NCBI GenBank assembly: GCA_017941345.1 | Contig: JAGAWQ010000057.1 | Location: 1-42,382 of the forward strand | Source: Prevotella sp. | GTDB taxonomy: Bacteria > Bacteroidota > Bacteroidia > Bacteroidales > Bacteroidaceae | Direction: 5' to 3' | DNA length: 42,382 bases | Part shown: positions 16,516-24,179 of the stretch, one piece after another | Layout of the letters: each line of letters opens with the position of its first letter | Position numbering within the stretch: the stretch's first letter is position 1 | Program-made: the position numbers and the translations under genes | The notes under the pieces: model-generated | What the model saw: only the letters and a program-made list of their open reading frames with translations | The model's database searches: none | Told to the model about the DNA's origin: nothing

Positions 16516-18039
16516 TTATTCGTAACACTCGAAAATCTTGGTGACTTCGTCCTTATTCATCTTAGGACTTAACAAGCTGACGAGCCATACCACAGGGAAG
16601 CCACCCACCATGGCGATGGCTCCACAGTTGATGGGATTGATAGGATTGCCTAACAGCATGTTGACAACGGTGATGCCTACGCCCCAGATGAAGCATGCCC
16701 ACACGCTGGCTGTGGTGACGCCACGCCAGTAGAGTCCTAACATAAAGGGAGCGAGGAAGGCTCCTGCCAATGCACCCCACGAGATGCCCATCAGCTGGGC
16801 AATGAATGTGGGCGGATTCAGCGCTATCAGCAGTGAGATGGCGATGAAGAACATGATGAGCACGCGCATCACCACCACCTTACGACGCTCAATCTTCTCG
16901 GCTACGATATCGTCGATGTTGCCATCCTCCACTTCACCGGGTGCTGACTTCTTGTCGCGGTAGATGAGGTCGAGTGTCATTGTCGAGCTGGACGTGAGCA
17001 CGAGCGATGCCAGCGTAGACATAGACGCTGAGAGTACCAGCAGTACGACGAGGGCGATGAGCACGTCGGGCAGTGTCACGAGCATCGATGGTACGATGCT
17101 GTCGAATGCCAGTTTGCCGTTGGGCAGCACGGGAGGCATGCCGAACAGACGGCCAAAGCCTCCGAGGAAGTAGCAGCCGCCCGCCACAACCAGTGCGAAG
17201 ACGGTGGATATGATGGTGCCACGCTTGATGGCGCTCTCGTCGGTTATCGAGTAGAACTTACCCACCATCTGTGGCAGTCCCCAGGTTCCCAATGATGTCA
17301 GGATAACCACTCCCAGCAGGTTCCAGGGGTCGGGACCAAAGAGTGTGGCAAAGCCGCCATTCACCGTAGCATCAGCATCGCTGGGTAGTGCCGCCATCTT
17401 CTCAATAGCTGTCGAGAAACCACCCTGTACATTGAGCACCGCCACGATGATGGCCACAATGCCAAAGAGCATGATGATACCCTGTATGAAGTCGTTCATC
17501 GCCGTCGCCTTATAGCCGCCTAAGATGACGTAGACAGCCGTCAGGATGGCCATGATGACCACGCAATACTCGTAGGGGATGCCAAAGCCCATCTCAAAGA
17601 GTGTCGAGATACCTTTATACACACCGGCGGTATAAGGGATGAGGAACACGAAAGCGATGATGGAGGCTGCTACGCGCAAGCCCTGGTCGCTGAAACGTGT
17701 GCCGAAGAAGTCGGGCATGGTGCGGCTCTCGATGTGTTGCGTCATCAGCTTCGTGCGCCGTCCTAACACTATCCAGGCGAGCAAGGAGCCTATCACGGCA
17801 TTGCCCACGCCAATCCATGTGGATGAGAGACCGTATTTCCAACCGAACTGTCCGGCATAGCCTACGAAGACTACTGCAGAGAAATAAGAGGTGCCATAGG
17901 CAAAGGCCGTCAGCCAAGGACCAACGGCACGTCCGCCCAATACGAAACCATCGACACTGCTGGCCTGTTTACGGGTGTAAAGTCCGACGCCAATCATCAC
18001 GGCCAGGAAGATGAGGGTAAGAAGTATCTTAATGAACAT
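16516..18039 (-). CDS. Sodium:solute symporter (SSS / SLC5 family)
   Basis: A 507-residue inner-membrane protein with about 13 hydrophobic helices. The start (VDGFVLGGRAVGPWLTAFAY) and the segment ILGGYKATAMNDFIQGIIM are family signatures shared with PutP, PanF and SglT. The family couples Na+ entry to uptake of amino acids, sugars, vitamins or organic acids; the substrate here cannot be read from sequence. A charged insert (residues about 355-380) precedes the final helices. It starts 3 bases after the porin stop and ends 6 bases before the kinase start, so the three are almost certainly co-transcribed. The kinase's amino-acid-type binding domain favours an amino-acid-like substrate, as inference. 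Confidence 0.9.
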   Translation of the reverse strand: MFIKILLTLIFLAVMIGVGLYTRKQASSVDGFVLGGRAVGPWLTAFAYGTSYFSAVVFVGYAGQFGWKYGLSSTWIGVGNAVIGSLLAWIVLGRRTKLMTQHIESRTMPDFFGTRFSDQGLRVAASIIAFVFLIPYTAGVYKGISTLFEMGFGIPYEYCVVIMAILTAVYVILGGYKATAMNDFIQGIIMLFGIVAIIVAVLNVQGGFSTAIEKMAALPSDADATVNGGFATLFGPDPWNLLGVVILTSLGTWGLPQMVGKFYSITDESAIKRGTIISTVFALVVAGGCYFLGGFGRLFGMPPVLPNGKLAFDSIVPSMLVTLPDVLIALVVLLVLSASMSTLASLVLTSSSTMTLDLIYRDKKSAPGEVEDGNIDDIVAEKIERRKVVVMRVLIMFFIAISLLIALNPPTFIAQLMGISWGALAGAFLAPFMLGLYWRGVTTASVWACFIWGVGITVVNMLLGNPINPINCGAIAMVGGFPVVWLVSLLSPKMNKDEVTKIFECYE

Positions 18040-18042
18040 GGT

Positions 18043-19119
18043 TTATTTCTTTTTAGCGTAATCAAAACGAATCTGCATCTGAGCCATGATGGCGTGGTTG
18101 GCACCATGCACAAACTGGCCTTCCTGCGTATAAGCACTCTTGTAGACATACTGCAGCTGCACACGGCACTTCTTGTAGAACCAGTACTGCACACCGGCTA
18201 TCGCCTTGTGCTGGTCCATGCCTAACGACGTGTTGAAATTGAAGAAGTCGTAAGACCCTACCAACTCGACACCCTTGCCCACAGGAACGGCTCCCGTGAC
18301 GTAGGCACCACGACTGGTGGCACAGCCGTCCTTGCCTTCCAGATATTCACCATGCATGTTGAAGCCGGCAGACTTATAGTCGAAACCCACCGTCCAGCGG
18401 TTGCGCTTGTAGTTGTCGCCTTCGTGGATATCGGGATTGTACAGCGAGTTGGCGATGGCATGTCCGCGGCCAATCTGTCCGGTGGCCACGAGGTTCAGTC
18501 CTTTCACGGGACGATACTCCAGTCGTCCGATGAAGTCTTTCTCCTTGTTGCCGTCTTTCTTGTTGATGCCCTGTCCGTTCATCACCTCCAGCTCGTAGCG
18601 TAGCTTACCGTTGTTGGTCTCGCCGAAGATGGAGAGTCCGAGGTCACGTCCGTACTGCACGCCCAGCAGCGGGTCGCTGCCACATCCCGTCAGATAGGTC
18701 ACGCCCTCTGAGTAGACATCGATGGCTTCCATAGCAGTAGGGGAGAGCGGATTCTCCAGCGAGAGTCCGTTCTTAAACTGACCTAAGCGGACGGTCAGCG
18801 CCTTGTTGCGGGTAAAGCGATAGTCGGTATAAAATTCCTGTACGACACTCGAGAAGTCGTGCATGAAGAGGAACGACCAGCGGTCGGTGATTTGGGCGTT
18901 GGCCCAGAAGAGAACGCGTTTCAGTTCGAAGGTGGGCGTGTCCTCGCCACCTTTGTGTGTGTAGTTGAAACCACCCTGTGCATATCCGTGCAGCTGGATG
19001 CGTTCCGACAGCTCCTTCAGCAGGTCGCTGTCATTGTTGTCTTGTCCCATAGCGGCAGTGCTGCTGAAAACAGCCAGCAGGACGGCTAAGGTGACACTCT
19101 TGGAAAATGATTGATGCAT
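18043..19119 (-). CDS. Outer-membrane porin of the OprO/OprP (Porin_O_P) family
   Basis: A 358-residue exported protein: signal peptide cleaved near TAAMGQ, then alternating beta-strands typical of Porin_O_P barrels (IQLHGYAQGGFNYTHKG at the first strand, FELKRVLFWANAQITDRW, and terminal MQIRFDYAKKK). Founding members are phosphate and polyphosphate channels of Pseudomonas, but Bacteroidota paralogues serve many solutes, so phosphate should not be assumed. The gene starts 5 bases downstream of the permease stop and is followed after 3 bases by the symporter, suggesting outer- and inner-membrane steps for one solute. Confidence 0.85.
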   Translation of the reverse strand: MHQSFSKSVTLAVLLAVFSSTAAMGQDNNDSDLLKELSERIQLHGYAQGGFNYTHKGGEDTPTFELKRVLFWANAQITDRWSFLFMHDFSSVVQEFYTDYRFTRNKALTVRLGQFKNGLSLENPLSPTAMEAIDVYSEGVTYLTGCGSDPLLGVQYGRDLGLSIFGETNNGKLRYELEVMNGQGINKKDGNKEKDFIGRLEYRPVKGLNLVATGQIGRGHAIANSLYNPDIHEGDNYKRNRWTVGFDYKSAGFNMHGEYLEGKDGCATSRGAYVTGAVPVGKGVELVGSYDFFNFNTSLGMDQHKAIAGVQYWFYKKCRVQLQYVYKSAYTQEGQFVHGANHAIMAQMQIRFDYAKKK

Positions 19120-19124
19120 AGTTT

Positions 19125-20216
19125 TTATTGTTTACTTTGTGTTGGTTTGTTTTTGACGATATATTTCTGATAGTATGTAATCAGCAGTGTGGTCATGGGC
19201 AGCGCGATAATCATGCCTAAGATGCCCAGCAGGGCTCCCCAGATGGAGAGCGACAACAGGATGATGGCAGAGTTGAGTCCCATCACCTTTCCCATAATTC
19301 TTGGGGTGAGGATGGTGTCCTGAATCGCCTGTACGACGGCAAACACGATGAGTGCGCCCAGCATGATGAGCCAGAAACTCTCGCCCGTGTCGGCAGCCTT
19401 GACGACGGCCAGTAGGATGGTCGGTATGAATCCCACCAGCTGCAGGTAAGGCACCATGTTCAGCAGTCCGATAAACATACCCAGGCCGATGGCCATAGGG
19501 AAGTCGATAATCAGGAACCCGATGCTGAACAGCACGCCCACGCAGATGGCTACCAGACCCTGTCCGCGGAAATACTTGTTCATGCCCTGCTCCACGTCTT
19601 TCACCAGTTGGATAGCGAATTTGCGGTAGCGGTGGGGCAGCATCTCCACCCAACCCTCTGAGAACGCTTCGTAGTCGAGCAGGATGAAGAGGGTGTAGAT
19701 GATGACCATTGTCAGCATGAACACGCTCGAGAGGATGTTGAGCGACTGTGCGATGACGTTCCACACCTTTGGCACCGCCTGCTTGACCGAGTCGATGAAG
19801 CCCTCCTGAGTGACGAGCGCCTTGACATCATCGGCCTTCACATTCTCGTGGATGAATTCTTCTATCATGTTGGGGATGTTGCTCATGAATTCATCGTGCG
19901 ACACGTAGGCGATGATGAGGTCATTCACGCGGCCACCTTCTTCGATGATGGGAGGTATCATCAGCAACCCAAGTCCTGCCAGCATGATAGCCACCACGAT
20001 GAACGTGCAGAGGATGCCTACTATACGGAACTTCAGCTTGCAGCGATATTGGAAGAAGCTGACCATAGGGAACAAGATGTAGGCGATGAGCCAGGCCAGG
20101 AAGAAAGGCAGCAACACGCCGCTGAGGTAGTTGAGCAGCATAATGAGCCCTACGATGGCTACGGCTGTCAGTCCACCCCGCACAAAACTATCGAAAGTAA
20201 TCTTCTTTTGTTCCAT
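19125..20216 (-). CDS. AI-2E family (PerM-like) membrane permease
   Basis: A 363-residue membrane protein using ATG at 20216 (MEQKKITFDSFVRGG). An upstream in-frame ATG at 20309 is rejected because it lies beyond the promoter box at 20225-20232 and would run into the divergent gene. There are about seven to eight hydrophobic helices with the family core (GLGMFIGLLNMVPYLQLVGF, then DTILTPRIMGK and a Pro-rich end). Family members include TqsA (AI-2 export) and Na+/H+ exchangers, so the substrate is open. It is the first gene of the apparent operon with porin, symporter and kinase (gaps of 5, 3 and 6 bases). Confidence 0.87.
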   Translation of the reverse strand: MEQKKITFDSFVRGGLTAVAIVGLIMLLNYLSGVLLPFFLAWLIAYILFPMVSFFQYRCKLKFRIVGILCTFIVVAIMLAGLGLLMIPPIIEEGGRVNDLIIAYVSHDEFMSNIPNMIEEFIHENVKADDVKALVTQEGFIDSVKQAVPKVWNVIAQSLNILSSVFMLTMVIIYTLFILLDYEAFSEGWVEMLPHRYRKFAIQLVKDVEQGMNKYFRGQGLVAICVGVLFSIGFLIIDFPMAIGLGMFIGLLNMVPYLQLVGFIPTILLAVVKAADTGESFWLIMLGALIVFAVVQAIQDTILTPRIMGKVMGLNSAIILLSLSIWGALLGILGMIIALPMTTLLITYYQKYIVKNKPTQSKQ

Positions 20217-20224
20217 AACGACTG

Positions 20225-20232
20225 CAAAGGTA
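20225..20232 (-). promoter_or_regulatory. -7 box for the permease operon
   Basis: On the minus strand the site reads TACCTTTG (TAnnTTTG) and lies 8 bases before the ATG at 20216. The predicted leader is only a few bases. Confidence 0.7.
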
Positions 20233-20275
20233 CAAATAAAATAAAAAATAGGAAATAAAAAAACAAATAAATTCG

Positions 20276-20283
20276 TATCTTTG
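20276..20283 (+). promoter_or_regulatory. -7 box for trmO
   Basis: TATCTTTG fits TAnnTTTG and ends 5 bases before the ATG at 20288, so transcription should begin at or next to the start codon. It is back to back with the permease promoter in a 71-bp gap. Confidence 0.7.
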
Positions 20284-20287
20284 TGCC

Positions 20288-21001
20288 ATGAAAATAGAAC
20301 CGATAGCATTTTTTCATTCCCCCTTCACCTCGAAGTTTGGCATACCACGCCAGAGTGGCATCGTCAGCGAACTGCGCGGCACCATCCGCTTTTCGCCCGC
20401 TTTTGCCCATGCGGAAGCCCTGCGTGGGTTGGAGCATTACGACTACCTGTGGCTCATCTGGGGCTTCTCAGAGAATGTAGATGCCGTGAAGCATGCCACC
20501 GTGCGCCCTCCTTTGCTGGGTGGCAACGAGCGCATGGGGGTGTGGGCCACACGGTCGCCCTTCCGTCCTAACAACTTAGGTCTCTCGTCGGTGCGCATCG
20601 CTGCCATCGACCTGAAGACGCCGAGTATCGAGGTGTTAGGTGCCGACCTGATGGATGGCACACCGATTTACGACATCAAGCCCTATCTGCCCTATGTCGA
20701 CAGCCATCCTGAGGCACGTGGCGGATTTACCGATGAGCATGAGTGGAAACAGTTACGGGTGGACATGCCTGCAGCGTTGCGAGCGTTGCTGTCCGAAGCT
20801 GATGCGACGGCGTTGGAAAAGACACTCGCCTTAGACCCTCGTCCGCACTATCATGAGGACGATGGCCGCCAGTACGGTATGCCTTTCCGTGGGCTGGATG
20901 TGGTCTTTGTGGTGACGGATGGTGTACTGCGCGTCCTCCGCTGGGTTACATCTCCTTCTCCAACTGGTTGCTCCACAGATATTTGCGCGTCTCGTGGATA
21001 A
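20288..21001 (+). CDS. trmO: TrmO, tRNA (N6-threonylcarbamoyladenosine 37-N6)-methyltransferase
   Basis: A 237-residue protein of the TrmO/TsaA (YaeB) family, which uses S-adenosylmethionine to methylate t6A37 in certain tRNAs. Family marks are the beta-barrel start (IEPIAFFHSPF), NERMGVWATRSPFRPNNLGL and DGTPIYDIKPYLPYVDSHPEA. The family core ends near VFVVTDGVLRV; the last 20 or so residues (SPSPTGCSTDICASRG) look like read-through of the opposite strand, because the end overlaps the converging symporter gene by 56 bases. The start is supported by family alignment, though the promoter box leaves almost no leader. Confidence 0.92.
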   Translation: MKIEPIAFFHSPFTSKFGIPRQSGIVSELRGTIRFSPAFAHAEALRGLEHYDYLWLIWGFSENVDAVKHATVRPPLLGGNERMGVWATRSPFRPNNLGLSSVRIAAIDLKTPSIEVLGADLMDGTPIYDIKPYLPYVDSHPEARGGFTDEHEWKQLRVDMPAALRALLSEADATALEKTLALDPRPHYHEDDGRQYGMPFRGLDVVFVVTDGVLRVLRWVTSPSPTGCSTDICASRG

Positions 21002-22295
21002 TCACACTGCTCAGTGCCAGTATCGATATCAGGTTAGGAATGGCCATCAGCGCATTCATGCAGTCGGCCAGGTTCCACACGATGTCGAGGTTCATCACGC
21101 TGCCGAAGAAGATGGCGATGATGTAGAGCACCCGGTAAACAATCACCCAACGGTGACCCTTCAGGTATTCTACGGCACGTTCGCCATAATAGCACCAGCC
21201 CAGGATGGTGGAGAAGGCAAAGGTCAGCAGTCCGAACGTCAGCAGTGGTGTGCCCACGATGGGAATCTTGGCGAAGGCCACCTTCGTCAGCACGGCACCA
21301 TTCTCGAACGTGATGTCAGGATAGGCCAGCACACTGCTTACGATGACGATGCCCGTCAAGGCACAGATGATGACGGTATCCCAGAACGTGCCTGACGACG
21401 ATACCAGCGCCTGACGCACGGGGTTGCGTGTCTGTGCGGCGGCTGCCACGATGGGTGCGGAGCCCAGTCCCGACTCGTTGCTGAACAGGCCTCGCGCGAT
21501 ACCGAAGCGGGCTGCCATCATGACGGTAGTGCCCACAAAACCGCCGCCTGCTGCCTGCGGACTGAATGCCGACTCGCCAATCAACTTGATGGCAGGCCAA
21601 ACATATTCGGCATTGACACCTATTATATATATACAGCCTAACACGTAGAATACGGCCATGAAGGGTACCAGCATCGAACAGACGCGGGCGATGCTCTTCA
21701 CACCTCCGATGACGACGGCTCCCGTCAGCAGGCTGACCACAATGCCTGTGATGGCGGGCGAGATGTGGTAGGCTTCAAACGATAGGGTGGAGATGGCGTT
21801 AGCCTGTACGGTATTGCCGATGCCAAACGACGCACAGGCGGTGAAGATGGCAAACAGGACGGCGAGCCACTTCATGCCCAGCCCCAGCTCCAGCGCATAC
21901 ATCGGACCGCCAATCATCTTGCCCTCAGGCGTCTTCTGGCGGTATTCGATGGCTAATAGTCCCTCGGCATACTTGGTCGAGATGCCGAACACACCCGTCA
22001 GCCAGCACCAGAGCACGGCGCCAGGGCCTCCCAGTGCAATGGCGGTAGCCACACCGATAATGTTTCCCGTTCCGATGGTGGCAGCCAGTGCGGTAGCCAG
22101 CGAACCGAACTGCGACACGTCGCCCTGCGCGTCAGGGTCTTTTTTGATAGAGAGTTTGATGGCGGTGAAAATCTTTCGCTGTGGGAAGCGCAGGATGATG
22201 GTCAGGTAGAGATGCGTGCCCAGCAGGAGGATAATCATAGGCCATCCCCACAGCAACGAGCTGAAGTCGGTCAGGAAGTCGTTTATTCGGTCCAT
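20946..22295 (-). CDS. Alanine/glycine:cation symporter (AGCS family)
   Basis: A 449-residue membrane protein with the AGCS signature segments: GDVSQFGSLATALAATIGTG near residue 60, GGPGAVLWCW, GGPMYALELGLG and FSNESGLGSAP. Members import alanine or glycine with Na+ or H+. The fold has about ten or eleven helices and the length is typical. It overlaps the 3' end of trmO by 56 bases and the preceding DUF4230 gene by 13 bases, so it is probably co-transcribed with the DUF4230 pair. Substrate preference between alanine and glycine cannot be read. Confidence 0.92.
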   Translation of the reverse strand: MDRINDFLTDFSSLLWGWPMIILLLGTHLYLTIILRFPQRKIFTAIKLSIKKDPDAQGDVSQFGSLATALAATIGTGNIIGVATAIALGGPGAVLWCWLTGVFGISTKYAEGLLAIEYRQKTPEGKMIGGPMYALELGLGMKWLAVLFAIFTACASFGIGNTVQANAISTLSFEAYHISPAITGIVVSLLTGAVVIGGVKSIARVCSMLVPFMAVFYVLGCIYIIGVNAEYVWPAIKLIGESAFSPQAAGGGFVGTTVMMAARFGIARGLFSNESGLGSAPIVAAAAQTRNPVRQALVSSSGTFWDTVIICALTGIVIVSSVLAYPDITFENGAVLTKVAFAKIPIVGTPLLTFGLLTFAFSTILGWCYYGERAVEYLKGHRWVIVYRVLYIIAIFFGSVMNLDIVWNLADCMNALMAIPNLISILALSSVIIHETRKYLWSNQLEKEM

Positions 22296-22870
22296 TGTAT
22301 CTTGATATGTTCGTAACCCATAGTCTTCATCATGTGGCGGAACTGGGCATCGCCGTTCTGCCGTGCGCTGCGGATGTTCTCCGGCGTCACGCAGTGGCGC
22401 AGCATCTTCTGGTAGGCTTTTTTGTACAGCGCCTCGCGGTCTTCCGCCTTCCAGCGTCCGCTCTCGTGGAAACTCTTGGTACGCGCCTCGTCGATGAAGT
22501 CGCGGTCCAGCAGGTCTATCTTAGGCAGCGTCACCTCGATGCTGTCGCCCGACGCCTTCATCCAGCCGGGCTCCACCTGGTGCATGTTGATGCCTAACCG
22601 TACGGTACCATAGTAAATGCGTACTAATTGGTCGTCCGAGAAGATGCCTTTTCGGACGGTGTCCACCAGTTCTTCGTCGGCAATGGCCAGAAATTCCCAT
22701 TCGCCGATGGCCTTGATGCTCTCTATCTGCTCAGGGGTGACGTTGATTTGCTCGTCTACGTCGATGCTGACCTCCGTCTTCTTCACCGACTGCACCAGCC
22801 ACGTCAGCAGTACGACGGCAGCGATGGCGGCAGCCAGCCAAAGGGTATATTGCTTCTTCCACTTCATCAT
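22283..22870 (-). CDS. DUF4230 membrane-anchored protein
   Basis: A 195-residue protein: a single N-terminal membrane helix (residues about 9-27), then an extracytoplasmic DUF4230 domain. Typical points are EQIESIKAIGEWEFLAI near residue 48 and IEVTLPKIDLLDRDF in the middle. Function of the family is unknown. It overlaps the next gene (AGCS) by 13 bases and the previous DUF4230 gene by 4 bases (ATGA), so the three form one unit. The following gene in the operon being a transporter may be incidental. Confidence 0.8.
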   Translation of the reverse strand: MMKWKKQYTLWLAAAIAAVVLLTWLVQSVKKTEVSIDVDEQINVTPEQIESIKAIGEWEFLAIADEELVDTVRKGIFSDDQLVRIYYGTVRLGINMHQVEPGWMKASGDSIEVTLPKIDLLDRDFIDEARTKSFHESGRWKAEDREALYKKAYQKMLRHCVTPENIRSARQNGDAQFRHMMKTMGYEHIKIQWTE

Positions 22871-23529
22871 TTTTCAAGACTTGAGTTAATCAGTTGTCGG
22901 ATGCTCAGATTCTTACGGAAGGCGATGGTGATGTTCTCCTCCCGATAGCCCATCTGCGTCAGCATCGGCACCAGCACGCGGGCGGCATTGGCCTGTGCGG
23001 TGGGCAGGATATCCATGTGTGCTACGTTGTCGAGGATGGCTTTCCGTCCTTGCTGCTCGTAGCTGGTCAGCTCCTTGTCGGTGAAGCGTGAGCGCGTCAG
23101 CCCCACATACTCCTTCACCTCCTTCTGGTTGATTTTCGTGCTGGTCAGCGTCACCTTCGGGTCGGGCAGCAGGATGGTGATGCGGTCGCCATTGCGCTCG
23201 ATGTTATCCTCCGAGAAGTCGCTGAAGTCGATGTAGGCTTTCAGCGTGGCGTCCATGGGGATGGCTATCTTGCGCTCACCCAATGGCAGCTTGATGTCGA
23301 AGTCCTTTTGCAGCAGGTTGCCCTTCAACCTGACCACGTCGTCGTGCGTCACAATCTTGTGGATATGATATTCCGTGGTGTACAGCCGCGAGGTCTTTTG
23401 TATCTGTATGACTAAGTTGGGCAGTGTGTCGGTCACCGTCGGCACCGCCTCTTCCGTCTGCTCCTGTTCCGACGAACAGGCACCCGTCAGCATGGTCAGA
23501 ATGGCCAAAAACAAAGTGTATCGTTTCAT
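22867..23529 (-). CDS. DUF4230 lipoprotein
   Basis: A 220-residue predicted lipoprotein from ATG 23529 (MKRYTLFLAILTMLTGACSS, lipobox LTGAC). A longer in-frame start at 23589 is rejected: it would begin upstream of the promoter box at 23549-23556 and hide the signal peptide. The body shares the DUF4230 plan with its neighbour (VTLTSTKINQKEVKEY and a helical C-terminus). The two are likely an ancient tandem duplication with different anchors, one lipid and one helix. Function unknown. Confidence 0.78.
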   Translation of the reverse strand: MKRYTLFLAILTMLTGACSSEQEQTEEAVPTVTDTLPNLVIQIQKTSRLYTTEYHIHKIVTHDDVVRLKGNLLQKDFDIKLPLGERKIAIPMDATLKAYIDFSDFSEDNIERNGDRITILLPDPKVTLTSTKINQKEVKEYVGLTRSRFTDKELTSYEQQGRKAILDNVAHMDILPTAQANAARVLVPMLTQMGYREENITIAFRKNLSIRQLINSSLEK

Positions 23530-23548
23530 TTCTTGGAATAATTGCCCA

Positions 23549-23556
23549 CAAAGATA
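23549..23556 (-). promoter_or_regulatory. -7 box for the DUF4230/AGCS unit
   Basis: Minus strand TATCTTTG, 19 bases before the ATG at 23529; no clear -33 box. Confidence 0.65.
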
Positions 23557-23598
23557 TGAATTTTTCGTCAAAATGACGATAAAAAGCAATTTTTTTTG

Positions 23599-23606
23599 TA
23601 CTTTTG
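23599..23606 (+). promoter_or_regulatory. -7 box for the DUF4738 lipoprotein
   Basis: TACTTTTG fits TAnnTTTG, 24 bases before the ATG at 23631. It faces away from the DUF4230 promoter in the same 101-bp gap. Confidence 0.65.
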
Positions 23607-23630
23607 TCAGCAGAAACGATACAACTGATT

Positions 23631-24179
23631 ATGAAACAAATGCTGACTATCGCCCTTCTTGGCATCTTGCTGATGCTGACGGCATGTGGCGAAAAGAAAA
23701 AGAGTGATAACATCATAGCTCCGCGTGTGGAGAAGGTAAAGCCCAAGGCTCCCATCCGCATGTCGGAATATAGCAACGAAATTCCTGTTGACTGGATAGG
23801 TAAAACCTATCAGGTCGTCATCAGTCGCGCGCCCTCCGACTCGCTGTCTAAGGTCAAGGACGAGACGGGGCAGGAGTTTGTTGATAACATCTTTACGCTG
23901 AAGGTGAAGCGCTCGGATGGCTCTGTGTTTTTCAATCGTTCATTCACCAAACATACGTTCAGTGCCTATCTTGACGACGATTTCCGTAAGACGGGCATCT
24001 TCGAGGGCTTTGTGTTCGACAAGGCCGATGGCGACTGGCTCGTGTTTGGCGCCAGCGTAGGTCATCCGCAGACCGATGAGTACATCCCGCTGGTCATCCG
24101 TCTGTCACGCATGGGTGAGCTCATCATCAAGCGCGACGTGCAGATGGATACCGAGAGCGTTGATGCTGGGGAAGACTAA
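23631..24179 (+). CDS. DUF4738 lipoprotein
   Basis: A 182-residue predicted lipoprotein beginning MKQMLTIALLGILLMLTACG (lipobox LTAC). The ATG at 23604 is rejected because it lies inside the promoter box. The mature part resembles DUF4738: GKTYQVVISRAPSDSL, FNRSFTKHTFSAYLDDDF and GDWLVFGASVGHPQTDEYIP. Function is unknown; it is expected at a periplasmic or outer-membrane face. Its last 75 bases overlap the converging HAD gene, a long antiparallel overlap for bacteria. Confidence 0.75.
   Translation: MKQMLTIALLGILLMLTACGEKKKSDNIIAPRVEKVKPKAPIRMSEYSNEIPVDWIGKTYQVVISRAPSDSLSKVKDETGQEFVDNIFTLKVKRSDGSVFFNRSFTKHTFSAYLDDDFRKTGIFEGFVFDKADGDWLVFGASVGHPQTDEYIPLVIRLSRMGELIIKRDVQMDTESVDAGED

Noticed and set aside
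16516-18039. Calling the symporter a proline or glucose carrier
   Set aside because: Family members have too varied substrates for a sequence-only assignment.
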